NCBI RefSeq assembly: GCF_000155735.2
Contig: NC_020908.1
Location: 4,035,001 to 4,099,000 of the forward strand
Direction: 5' to 3'
Length of the DNA stretch: 64,000 nt
Source: Octadecabacter arcticus 238
Lineage (GTDB): Bacteria; Pseudomonadota; Alphaproteobacteria; Rhodobacterales; Rhodobacteraceae
Numbering within the stretch: the stretch's first letter is position 1; each line of letters opens with the position of its first letter. The translations under genes and the position numbers were made by a program. The notes beneath the pieces were generated by a model. It made no database searches and had not been told where the DNA came from. It saw only the letters and a list, made by a program, of their open reading frames with translations. Below, in pieces: positions 17,433 to 25,767 of this stretch.

Positions 17433-17758
17433 CTGATGGAAAACCCCAGTACTAGGCGTTCAGGTTAGATTTTTTGGAATGATATTCTGGTTTTAAGATT
17501 CTGATGGTACTTTTAGGTGCTTTTTTGATGAGCTTAGAACAACTTTCTATTTTCTAAAAATTTGCAGACGCAGCAAAGAGTTTTTCCGCACAATTAGCCC
17601 ATAGTTACCAGTGCTGCTTGTAAGAACTTTGGTATTTCACTCTCGTCTTGGCTAATAGCTGCACCTAACCTCAAATGCCGGATATTACAGGGGACAGTCA
17701 AAATGCGTGGTGCTGCGATTGTGCCCCAATTTAACAGCGAGCTGAGCAACTACGCCTC
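17433..17758. other. AT-rich gap
   Basis: About 325 bases between the terminator and the convergent sulfotransferase gene. It is AT-rich and holds no open frame, repeat or RNA that I can support. Confidence 0.4.
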
Positions 17759-19354
17759 TCAGTTTGCAGGTTGGTTGCTGACTAAATCTCCGAGAGCAGA
17801 CCTCAATGGCGCAATAGCGTCACCATAGCGGGCCCATCGCTTGATAGAGGTCGTGTAGATGGGTTGGCGCACCTGCCAACGACTTGGCGTCCGGACAGTA
17901 CGTTCTGTCTCATAAAATGAGAGGCTCGCTGGATTCCAAGGCAGGCCAATGAAGTCAATAAGTGTACGGGCACGATGCTCCAAATTTTCCACTGTATCTT
18001 CATACTGCATTCGTAGGATTTTGTTTGGCAGTACCGTCTGCCATTGTTTAATGAGCCTGTCATATTCTCGGTAGTATCGCCCAACAGTGACCAAATCAGC
18101 ATTGTAACCGTGGCTTTCCGAAAATTGGTGCATGAAGCACGACAAACAGTTGTCCATCGGATCGCGGTTGCAATTCACAATTTTTGCATTCGGGAAAATC
18201 AGTGTGATGAGCCCCAGAAATTCGTAATTATGGGGCATCTTATCCACGACACGCAGCGCCTTGCGGTCGCGCTTTTTCAAAACAGACAGGTATCGTTCCG
18301 CCAACTTTTGTGTGTCTCTTTTCGTCATTTTCAGCATGGCGTCGGCCAGTGCTGTCGGTTTCGCAACGGAATGGCCAAGCGATGCTGCGATTTCGTGCAT
18401 CTCCGTCAGTTCCCCCGCACCGTAAATTTCAGGATGGCTCGCACATATTTGTTCGGTCAGCGTTGTGCCGGAGCGTGGCATACCCACGATAAATACGGGA
18501 CGGTCGGACGTGCTACCGAAATCCGACCGTTCTGCAAAAAATTCAGGTGTCAGTGTATTGGACAATGCATCGTAGAAACTACGGTGGCGTTCGATATCAA
18601 ACTCTGAACTCTGAAATGTCTTTGCGGTTGAAAAGTGCGCAATGGCATCACCATAGCGACCTTGATCGTTCAGGATCTTACCTGCGGCGTGATGTAAGCG
18701 GTTTAGCGAGATATCAGGCGTATCCTGCTCTTTGATCCGGTGCAGGATAAGCCCAAGCTCTGGGGCATCGGTTTTGAACTTACGGGACGCGGCGAGCCCA
18801 ACAAGGGCTTCGAGATTGCCGGGGTCTTCGCTCAGCAGACTTTCAAACATGTCTGCCGCAGCATCCGCCTGACCATTATCGATCAGCAAGTCGGCGAGGT
18901 TCTGGCGCGCCATAAGCGATGTTGGCTTAAAATCCAGCGCTTTGCGCAATAATCTCTCGGCCTCGACACCATTCAAAAGTAATCTGTGCGCCTTACCCAG
19001 ATTGCAAAGCGCCTCAACGAAGTTGGGCTTAGCCTGAAGCGCCTTCAACAGATATTGTCGCGCTTTCTCATTCTGTTTCAAGCGCAGGAGGAGGTTGCCC
19101 ATATTGTTATTGATGATTGGATCACGAGGCGCTCCACGCAGCGCTTTTCGGAAATAATCCAAAGCGGTTTTGGTCTCATTCGCCTCAATTGCGAGTGTGC
19201 CCATCAAATTCAACGCTTGGGCATTGCGCGGTTCTGTGCGCAGAACCGTTTGATATATGCGCTCAGCTTCAAGGTATTTTCCGTCGCGCTGCAAATCGAC
19301 CCCAATCTGAAGGGTACGCAGCATGGTGTCCTCGGTCGGGCGTTTTACTGTCAT
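17759..19354 (-). CDS. TPR-repeat sulfotransferase family protein
   Basis: About 531 residues from the ATG at 19354; the frame extends 14 codons to a TTG, but that part is atypical. Residues 10-230 hold five to six tetratricopeptide repeats (for example AERIYQTVLRTEPRNAQALN). Residues 275-520 are a sulfotransferase domain with the PAPS 5'-phosphosulfate loop PVFIVGMPRSGTTLTEQI and the 3'-phosphate block NCNRDPMDNCLSCFMHQF. It should transfer sulfate from PAPS to a protein or glycan substrate; the acceptor is unknown. Such proteins are common in marine alphaproteobacteria. It is probably cargo. Confidence 0.85.
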   Translation of the reverse strand: MTVKRPTEDTMLRTLQIGVDLQRDGKYLEAERIYQTVLRTEPRNAQALNLMGTLAIEANETKTALDYFRKALRGAPRDPIINNNMGNLLLRLKQNEKARQYLLKALQAKPNFVEALCNLGKAHRLLLNGVEAERLLRKALDFKPTSLMARQNLADLLIDNGQADAAADMFESLLSEDPGNLEALVGLAASRKFKTDAPELGLILHRIKEQDTPDISLNRLHHAAGKILNDQGRYGDAIAHFSTAKTFQSSEFDIERHRSFYDALSNTLTPEFFAERSDFGSTSDRPVFIVGMPRSGTTLTEQICASHPEIYGAGELTEMHEIAASLGHSVAKPTALADAMLKMTKRDTQKLAERYLSVLKKRDRKALRVVDKMPHNYEFLGLITLIFPNAKIVNCNRDPMDNCLSCFMHQFSESHGYNADLVTVGRYYREYDRLIKQWQTVLPNKILRMQYEDTVENLEHRARTLIDFIGLPWNPASLSFYETERTVRTPSRWQVRQPIYTTSIKRWARYGDAIAPLRSALGDLVSNQPAN

Positions 19355-19405
19355 GGGATCACCGACTTTTGCACTGCAGGCACTGCCTTCAGTCAAGTTG
19401 CATCA

Positions 19406-19442
19406 CCCGAGGGGCCACACCATTGCGGCCCCTCGGGTTTTT
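19406..19442. terminator. Hairpin between outer-membrane protein and sulfotransferase genes
   Basis: CCCGAGGGGCC and GGCCCCTCGGG form a perfect 11-bp stem with a 10-base loop. It follows the stop of the outer-membrane protein gene. The T run is on the plus-strand side, opposite to the direction of that gene, so it works as a classical terminator only on the plus strand; on the minus strand it is just a strong hairpin. Confidence 0.55.
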
Positions 19443-19455
19443 CAAAGCTCTAAAG

Positions 19456-20208
19456 TCAGAAACTGTAAGCCAAACCGACCTGAATGCTGTGAGTGCCAAC
19501 ATCGCCGTTTTCATAGATACCATAGGGGGTAGGAAGGTGTATATCGACAAAATCAATGCCGCGAACGTACTTGTATCTATAGGCAATATCCAGCGCCAGA
19601 GTCTCGGAAATATCATAGATCGCGCCAACGCCAATCTGCCCTGCCAGCTTAGTCTCGCCCGGACCATAGCCAAATTTATTTGCTTGATAGGGGAAGAAAT
19701 GTGTGTCGGCGTCGACCTTCGCCACACCGATACCACCGCCAACATAATAGTTGAGCAAACCACTTGTTGGGATGTCGTACCAGACGTTTGCCAAAAGATA
19801 GGTGGCATCGAGGTCGCCGCTCGATTCTTGGTATCCACTGAAATAACTGCCGCCACCATACGTGTAGCTCACTGTTTCTGCTGGGAAATTTGAAAAAGAC
19901 AGTTCGCCTTCCACTCGGATCTGATCACTAACCCGCTTACCGAATGTCAGGCCCGCCACAAAACCTGACCCAAATTCGAGTGTATATGTGGAGCTAGAAA
20001 ATTCAGTTACAACATCGGAGACATGACTGGCTCCAGCAAAAACCGACACATACCAGTCCCCTGATGGCCGAGGTACATCAGCCATTGGCGCGATCGAAAC
20101 TGGCTCGACGACTACAGGATCAAGATTGCCCGCAAAGGCTGGTGCGCTAAAGATTAAGAGAGTCGCGCATGCCGCCACGCTCTTTTTTGTTAGTTTAAAT
20201 TCTGTCAT
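19456..20208 (-). CDS. Outer-membrane beta-barrel protein
   Basis: About 250 residues from the ATG at 20208, which starts a normal signal peptide (KKSVAACATLLIFSAPAFA). The mature part has alternating strands such as GDWYVSVFAGASHVSDVVTE and YYVGGGIGVAKVDADT, and ends in a terminal Phe (IQVGLAYSF), the usual barrel assembly signal. It fits the small OmpA-like or porin-like eight-strand barrels of alphaproteobacteria. Its ligand is unknown. The 240-base AT-rich region upstream holds its promoter. Confidence 0.8.
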   Translation of the reverse strand: MTEFKLTKKSVAACATLLIFSAPAFAGNLDPVVVEPVSIAPMADVPRPSGDWYVSVFAGASHVSDVVTEFSSSTYTLEFGSGFVAGLTFGKRVSDQIRVEGELSFSNFPAETVSYTYGGGSYFSGYQESSGDLDATYLLANVWYDIPTSGLLNYYVGGGIGVAKVDADTHFFPYQANKFGYGPGETKLAGQIGVGAIYDISETLALDIAYRYKYVRGIDFVDIHLPTPYGIYENGDVGTHSIQVGLAYSF

Positions 20209-20446
20209 AATAACTTTCAAAATGTAAGGAATTAAAATTTCTTACTTTCCACCTTGCTTTGCAAGCCATTTTTTCATTACTTTCGAAATGAGATAATTTT
20301 GAGATAATCGCTCCGAGTTCGCCTACATGATTCAAAATAATTCACAACAACTCCTCTAGGTACAGGCGCCGCAAAATTCGGCTTTTCCCGCTTAGGTGAC
20401 ATCGGTGCAAGCCGCAGCGAACGTCGGCTTTCCGCCCTTTATCGCC

Positions 20447-21595
20447 TTATGTCCACCGATACCGCCCACTGGCCTTCTGCAAACGCTCATCTAGCGTCTT
20501 TGAGTGTTCTTCGCTGTAACGCAGCAATGCATCCACATGGCTTTCCATGAAGCCTTCAAACTCATCCGGAGCAACTTCGGAGATTGCTGCACGGCTAACG
20601 AATAGCCCCAGAAGTTGGCGATCTAGTTCGCGCATCTTCGCGATCTTATTTGCAAAGATCACTTGGTTGGGTAACACGCCACAACAATGCACGGCGAGAT
20701 TGTTGCGGATGTTATCATCGAACAAGTGCCACAACTCATGCGCAGGCCATCTCCCACGGTTGCTGTCACTGTTTGGAATGCAGTAGCGCAACCGTCCCAA
20801 TGCATCATTGTAGGCATCGCCAAGCGTATCGCGCAGGTCTTGCCACGTGTGCATTTCAAATTTACCGCGCAGTTGCTTTTGGCCTAATCGCAACTCGAAC
20901 CGCCAGATTTGGCTCTGGTCAGGGTCAGAAAGGTTGAGTGGGTCTTGGCCACAGACTTTGCGCTCTGCGTTCCAAATTTCTAACCATCCGTCCTTGGCCT
21001 TTTGCATGACCTCTACGCGCTTGTCATAGATCGCCAGTTGTCGATTGTTTACAGCTCCCGCACGTAGGCCTGTAACTCGCCCTCCTGTGGCTTGTGTGGC
21101 CGTCTCATCGATCCCAGTGTATTCTGTGACCTTGGTGCCGGGAGGCGCGACTAAGGCCAGCCTGTCAGGCTCGAACCATGGGGCGAGCATATCCACCGCA
21201 TAGTCGACGCGAGAGACACGAAGCAGGTGTTCAGCATATGGAATGGCCAGTACCGTCATTATTTCACGAAAATGCTGCTCGGCGTGATCTATGCCGCCAG
21301 TTGCCAAACCAAACGCCCGAAAATCAACGGTCACGCCGGGATTGTTTGGTATGCGGTCTTCTGGGTCTTGGAACATCCAGATGGCCCCAAGTTCGCCCGT
21401 GTGACAGTTGAAATTGTGCCCACCGTTCTTTGTGACGGATAACGTAATATCACCAAATGACACGTCACAGTCGTTGAACGATTGTTTGGCATGGGCTTTG
21501 GCCTCAGCTAATTCTTTGCGCAGCTCCGGCGTGATCTCAGTCTGAACGGTGAAACGTAGTCCATCTAAGCCGCTATGTAGGATTTGTGCGTCCAT
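20447..21595 (-). CDS. Rolling-circle-type replication initiator (Rep_trans-like)
   Basis: A 382-residue protein. The blocks LRVSRVDYAVDMLAPWF, RQLAIYDKRVEVMQKAKDGW and SQIWRFELRLGQKQLRGKFE match the order R-x-D-x-A-x-D, YDK and W-R-x-E-x-R seen in the Rep_trans/RstA group of replication initiation factors. These start rolling-circle replication of filamentous phages and small mobile elements. The match is by motif only. Its place in the middle of island B gives that element its replication function, in contrast to the primase-helicase of island A. Confidence 0.6.
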   Translation of the reverse strand: MDAQILHSGLDGLRFTVQTEITPELRKELAEAKAHAKQSFNDCDVSFGDITLSVTKNGGHNFNCHTGELGAIWMFQDPEDRIPNNPGVTVDFRAFGLATGGIDHAEQHFREIMTVLAIPYAEHLLRVSRVDYAVDMLAPWFEPDRLALVAPPGTKVTEYTGIDETATQATGGRVTGLRAGAVNNRQLAIYDKRVEVMQKAKDGWLEIWNAERKVCGQDPLNLSDPDQSQIWRFELRLGQKQLRGKFEMHTWQDLRDTLGDAYNDALGRLRYCIPNSDSNRGRWPAHELWHLFDDNIRNNLAVHCCGVLPNQVIFANKIAKMRELDRQLLGLFVSRAAISEVAPDEFEGFMESHVDALLRYSEEHSKTLDERLQKASGRYRWT

Positions 21596-21738
21596 CTTCG
21601 CTGACCTTCGCTTTTGTATTCGTGGAGGGGGGTGTTACATGACCCCCCTTTGTTACGAGATAACTCGTTGTAGGTTTGAGGATATTAGGGGAAGTTTGCC
21701 GGAATTGGTGCCTCCGGCGGGGCCGCTTAGGTTTTGGG

Positions 21739-21756
21739 GCCGGGCTGTTGCCCGGC
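21739..21756. terminator. Short hairpin after the 21764 gene
   Basis: GCCGGGC and GCCCGGC form a 7-bp stem with a 4-base loop just past the stop codon of the small minus-strand gene. There is no clear T run on that strand, so termination is only possible. Confidence 0.4.
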
Positions 21757-21763
21757 TTAGTTG

Positions 21764-21985
21764 TTATGACTGGACGCTCAGTTGTCGACTGATCCAGATT
21801 TCAGCGCGTTCAGCGCACTTGGCGACATTCAAAAGGTCAGAGTGGAAGTAGCCCGAAGTGTTTTTCCAATCGCCGTCGCCGTTCTTGTAGGACCGGGCAA
21901 TATCGACTGAATACGACCCTTCATTTTTCCAGATGGTTGCAGTCGTAAGGCCCAGTTTTATTTTATGAGCAGGCATATTTGACAT
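21764..21985 (-). CDS. Small basic protein next to the replication gene
   Basis: A 73-residue protein from the ATG at 21985. It reads IKLGLTTATIWKNEG, then VDIARSYKNGDGDWKNT and DLLNVAKCAERAEIWI. Small proteins with this IG-x-x-x-A-x-IW-x-N start and a strand-rich body are common near phage and plasmid replication genes. The fold looks like a small nucleic-acid-binding protein of the PC4 type, but that is inference. It may serve as single-strand DNA-binding partner for the rolling-circle initiator. Confidence 0.55.
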   Translation of the reverse strand: MSNMPAHKIKLGLTTATIWKNEGSYSVDIARSYKNGDGDWKNTSGYFHSDLLNVAKCAERAEIWISRQLSVQS

Positions 21986-22115
21986 TTCATGTCTCCATTT
22001 TTTGAAATTAGTAGGTAAAGGGGGGAAGGCGCGGAATACCATTTGATCCCGCGCCCTGAAGAGCCAACCGGCCCCAAAAACCCGCACGGTGCAGCCAAGC
22101 CCGCGCGGGCAAAAC

Positions 22116-22358
22116 TCAATTTCCTGATGTGTTCTTGCGCATCCGCGTTTCTGCCCAATCACTCAGATCACGGCGACGGTAGCGCACCGAACGGCCCGGC
22201 TTGTAGAACTGCGGCCCAAAGCCAGACACACGCCATTTCTGCAATGTGCGAATACTTTGGCAAAGAAAGTCTGCGGCCTTCGTTTCATCAATAAAGCCGT
22301 CCAGATAGTCGAGTGCGGCTTGGTTGTTAGCTTTTGTTTGAATAGTCTGGTTCATCAT
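22116..22358 (-). CDS. HTH (AlpA/excisionase-like) protein
   Basis: About 80 residues from the first ATG of ATGATG at 22358, preceded by an AAGGGG ribosome-binding site. It contains FIDETKAADFLCQSIRTLQK, then WRVSGFGPQFYKPGRSVRYR and RRDLSDWAE, the winged-HTH pattern of excisionase-like proteins. It probably controls replication or excision of island B. Confidence 0.75.
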   Translation of the reverse strand: MMNQTIQTKANNQAALDYLDGFIDETKAADFLCQSIRTLQKWRVSGFGPQFYKPGRSVRYRRRDLSDWAETRMRKNTSGN

Positions 22359-22436
22359 TTGCCCCTTTTGCTTTCTGATGCTCACCTTTTCTCTCAACTA
22401 CAAAGCAGTAAATAGGGCAGTAAATTGATGAAGAAT

Positions 22437-23198
22437 TTACTGTTTATTGGTTTTCCTTAACTCGTTGAAAAGAGGGGCGAAATGGGACCGAATCCCTTCG
22501 TCACCCAACTTATGAGCTTTTGGGTAAAGGTCTGGATGTGCATTTCTCATATGTTCGCGGACTAGGCGAAAGTGGGGTTTTGCCGGTTCATTAATGTCTA
22601 TTTTGCCGGATTTTTCCAAAGCGGAAAACGCTTCCTGGATGTGTAGCTTCATCGACGGCCTTCCAACTGGACGCTTGTCTAACTCAGTGTGTGTCGACTG
22701 TACCGCGATAAGTTTGTCGCGAAGTTGCTTTGAAAGAATCCGGATTTCGATGAACTCAAGTCCTTGAGCCGATAGGCAAGCCTTGTTCCATTTGATGTGA
22801 CCCTTCCAGTAAGCAGATGGGATTTCTAGAGACTGACTATCTAGTCGTCGTGGCGGCTCAAAGCCGTAGGCAAAAAGATTACCATGCTCTAAATGATGCA
22901 GAACAAATGCGCGCATTCGGTTGTCCAATTCCATGCGTGCAGACAAAATTGGGTTTGAAGCACCCATCATTGCATTCACTACTTCCCAACTGGTTAAACC
23001 TGAAGCCGCCGTTTCTTCGGCCGCTTTGGCTATGAGCTCACTTGCCGAAACACTGTGAAGGCGTTTGTGTTCTTCTTTCTCTGATTTTGGAGCATAGGCG
23101 TAAGGTGCTCGGCTGAGATGCATCCCTCTGTTCCAAAGGTCATTTATGGGATTTGTCTTTGGGGCCATGGCTCGCATTTCTATATTTAGGGCATTCAT
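22437..23198 (-). CDS. Hypothetical protein of island B
   Basis: A 253-residue soluble protein. No known motif is visible; the C-terminal third (VREHMRNAHPDLYPKAHKLG) is basic and resembles small DNA-associated regions in other element-borne unknowns. It lies upstream of the HTH gene and in the same direction, so it may be in the same transcript. Codon use is somewhat more AT-rich than the prophage genes, as elsewhere in the island. Confidence 0.5.
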   Translation of the reverse strand: MNALNIEMRAMAPKTNPINDLWNRGMHLSRAPYAYAPKSEKEEHKRLHSVSASELIAKAAEETAASGLTSWEVVNAMMGASNPILSARMELDNRMRAFVLHHLEHGNLFAYGFEPPRRLDSQSLEIPSAYWKGHIKWNKACLSAQGLEFIEIRILSKQLRDKLIAVQSTHTELDKRPVGRPSMKLHIQEAFSALEKSGKIDINEPAKPHFRLVREHMRNAHPDLYPKAHKLGDEGIRSHFAPLFNELRKTNKQ

Positions 23199-23441
23199 GT
23201 ACTACCTCACTTACGGGCGGATCATGTCGCTTTTACTCGGAAGTAACGTCAGTTTCTGCTTGTTGTTCCTTTGCGTAAGGTAGGTGACGAAACTTTGCAC
23301 GCAACCTAGGTGGTTCAAAATTTGCATCACCAGTATTTAGTGGCGCAGTGATTGTTTCTGCGGTTTTCCTGCCAACGTATCAGGGACAGAGTGTCATTGA
23401 TGCTGCCCTACTAAACGTACGTATGGAAACGTGTGTTAGGG

Positions 23442-24629
23442 TTAGCCTACGATACGTAAGCTGGGCGCTGGTAGCATTGTCCCGCCAACCAAAGCGTTTA
23501 ATCGTTCAGCATTTTCTTCAGCCGCTTTCTTGACCGGATCGTCCGCCAAATGCGCATACCGCATGGTCGTCTGAATTTGGGTGTGTCCCAACAATCGCCC
23601 CACCATCTGAATTGGCATTCCTGAAGATACTGCGTTTGAAGCGTAGGTATGCCGTAAGTCATGGATACGGACCCCGGTTAAACCCGCACGCTCTCTAATC
23701 CGCCGCCAAGGATGCTGGAAGTCCGTTGCGTGCTTGCCCGCGACCTTACCGACGATCACGTAGGGATTACCGTCGACACGAGCTAGGGTGCTTAGAACGG
23801 CGCGTGCTGCACTTGGTAGGGGAATACGCCTTGCACCCGTTTTGGTGTCGGGCAATTCCATGCCTTGGTCAGTGATGAAGCCCCATTGCAGGGTTTGTAT
23901 CTCGCCAAGACGGCAGCCCGTTAGGATCAACAAACGAAACGCGGCGATTATATGCGGCGTTTCGGTGCCGTTCAGTTCTGCATCTGCCAAGACATTTCCT
24001 AACCGCTGCAATTCAACTTGGCTTAGATAACGCTCGCGCTTGTGTTCGCGGTATTTCGGGACATGGCGGCACGGGTTTGAACCGTCTGGCCGCAAGCCCC
24101 AGATTTCGGCCAAGTTGAACATCTTGGACAATACACCAAGCGTCCGGTTTGCTTGATAGGGCTTGTCGCGGAATTTGTGGTGCAGTTCCGCGACGTCTTT
24201 GCGTTCAAGGTCGACAAGCTTGAAGCTTCCAAGTGCTGGATTAATGAACATATCAATGGCGCGGCGGTACTCGCCTTGCGTGCTAGGTTTGCAGCGCTCC
24301 ATAACATGCGCTTGAAAGAACCGTTCACAAAGGGCGGCAACGGTTGGTGCCTTGCGGTGTTGTGCGATGTCTTCCGCTGGGTTTTCACCCTTCGCCACGT
24401 CACCTAAAACCTCTTTCGCAAGCAACCGTGCCTGTTCAACCGTTAAAGTGCCGTGACGCCCGAGCGATATTCGGCGCGTGCGCCCACCTTTGCGATATTG
24501 TGCCTGATAAGTCTTGGCCCCGGATGGCATAATCCGTACGCCAAATCCTGCAATCAAAGTGTCCCAAACGAAGTAATCTTTGGCTTCTGGGTCGAGCGCA
24601 TCAACGGTTCGTTTTGTCAGCTTAGGCAT
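23442..24629 (-). CDS. int: Tyrosine recombinase (integrase) of island B
   Basis: 395 residues with an N-terminal DUF4102-type domain (FGVRIMPSGAKTYQAQYRKG), a core-binding domain and a catalytic domain. Catalytic residues visible: Arg in LTGCRLGEIQTLQW, His-x-x-Arg in IHDLRHTYASNAV, His in GRLLGHTQIQTT and Tyr in MRYAHLADDP. It differs clearly from the island A integrase, yet both use the tRNA-fMet 3' end. The paired TGGAAGCA motif lies 30 bases upstream of its start, and the third tRNA fragment is 179 bases upstream. Confidence 0.93.
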   Translation of the reverse strand: MPKLTKRTVDALDPEAKDYFVWDTLIAGFGVRIMPSGAKTYQAQYRKGGRTRRISLGRHGTLTVEQARLLAKEVLGDVAKGENPAEDIAQHRKAPTVAALCERFFQAHVMERCKPSTQGEYRRAIDMFINPALGSFKLVDLERKDVAELHHKFRDKPYQANRTLGVLSKMFNLAEIWGLRPDGSNPCRHVPKYREHKRERYLSQVELQRLGNVLADAELNGTETPHIIAAFRLLILTGCRLGEIQTLQWGFITDQGMELPDTKTGARRIPLPSAARAVLSTLARVDGNPYVIVGKVAGKHATDFQHPWRRIRERAGLTGVRIHDLRHTYASNAVSSGMPIQMVGRLLGHTQIQTTMRYAHLADDPVKKAAEENAERLNALVGGTMLPAPSLRIVG

Positions 24630-24658
24630 GGGTCATCCCTTCAATGTGACGCGATCCG

Positions 24659-24677
24659 TGGAAGCACTGTGGAAGCA
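24659..24677 (+). repeat. Paired 11-bp-step motif, island B right end
   Basis: TGGAAGCA at 24659-24666 and 24670-24677, the same pair and spacing as at 16730. Confidence 0.6.
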
Positions 24678-24807
24678 AGCGGACGCGAATTGTAGGGTCA
24701 TCCGTAGTGAGGGAGCGCACTGGCCGTCAATTAAAAATAAGTGATTCCAATAAGATAGGGTATAAGGGCGCAATTAGGCGAAACCCATGCGGAGTGGTGG
24801 GGGCTAT

Positions 24808-24855
24808 CTCATAACCTGAAGGTCGTTGGTTCAAATCCAACTCCCGCAACCAAGT
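24808..24855 (+). repeat. Attachment-site repeat, copy 3 (attR of island B)
   Basis: 48 bases identical to the 3' end of tRNA-fMet, then the sequence diverges from copies 1 and 2. It therefore keeps a different downstream flank. Confidence 0.9.
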
Positions 24856-24880
24856 TCTCTGAATAATACCAAGGCCTTAG

Positions 24881-24903
24881 GCCTCGCATCACGCGGGGCT
24901 TTT
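24881..24903 (+). terminator. Terminator after tRNA fragment copy 3
   Basis: GCCTCGC and GCGGGGC pair (one G-T) around a 5-base loop, followed by TTTT. It is at the same place as the terminator of the intact tRNA gene but has another sequence, so it may be the terminator of an earlier tRNA 3' end. Confidence 0.65.
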
Positions 24904-24919
24904 CGCTTGTCCGCATTCC

Positions 24920-24939
24920 ATGTCAACGCCATGTCAACG
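24920..24939 (+). repeat. Third paired 11-bp-step motif, after tRNA fragment copy 3
   Basis: ATGTCAACG at 24920-24928 and 24931-24939. It begins 68 bases after the tRNA CCA end; the pairs at 6538 and 16730 begin 69 and 70 bases after theirs. No matching integrase is seen nearby. Confidence 0.55.
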
Positions 24940-25767
24940 TTTGGCGAGTCGCACTCGCCAAAAAGCCATATCAGGTGATAATCGCCGGCTCTCGATGACA
25001 ATCGCTCGTGTAGCCGTTGTTCGCTGAAGTCGCGCGCGCTCTGGGCCGACGCAGACCATATCCAATCAGCAGCAGTAAGATTGATCGCCGCAAAATGTGC
25101 GGAGGATACGGTTCTAATCTCGGCATCATCTTACAAGGCGCTACCAACCGTCGAGGCCCTTGGCATCCGGTCGCAGCCCTGACTTTTGCGGGTGCAGTAT
25201 TCGACATGCTTGGCGGAGAGCAGACGGTCGCTGCGTTCGCAAATTGAACTCATGCTTTCTTGAAAGTGGCAATTGGAGCCGATGTTATTCGACAATAAGA
25301 ATCAGTTGTTTGGTCAGTGCCCATCGCAGCAACAAAGAGCCTAATTGATGTCGGTTGGCCTTGAGAGACCTTCCACTCGACCTTGGAGGTGTCAACGCCT
25401 GAGCAAAACTGCGCCAATACGCCGGAGCAATAGTGCTACATTTGGCTGATTTTAGCCGGAATAAATGTGCGATGTTTACGGCGGTTCCATTATTTACAAG
25501 GGAACATATTTAACTCTATGAATGTTGTTTGGCAACTAAATCGAGGGATTTTTCCCAAGGTATAGGCCTGTCTCTCGCCTTGAGACCTAAAATTCGAGCG
25601 GTGCATAGGGGAAGTATCAAAACAAACGCACCTCCCGTCAGGACGGCTTGATTTGAGCGAAAAAAAGCCGCTACGGTCAATTGATCCCATTTTACTTGGG
25701 GAAAGTCTGTTAGGGCGTGATTGATGTTCCCACGTGCGGGAAAACCTCATAAAAGTTAGCCCTTTCA
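24940..25767. other. Gene-poor stretch right of island B
   Basis: About 830 bases with no gene I can support. On the minus strand, 25515-25710 is an open frame without an ATG that reads like a short hydrophobic-plus-basic protein end (TGGAFVLILPLCTARILGLK), possibly a gene remnant. The rest looks like decayed sequence. Confidence 0.35.

Larger units (their letters stand above)
16616..24807. mobile_element. Integrative element B
   Basis: An 8.2-kb element between the tRNA fragments at 16616 and 24808, with its tyrosine recombinase at the right edge. It holds a rolling-circle-type replication gene, a small partner protein, an HTH gene and an unknown gene, plus a TPR-sulfotransferase and an outer-membrane protein as cargo. 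It has the same gene order logic as island A (cargo left, replication middle, integrase right) but different replication genes. Confidence 0.82.
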
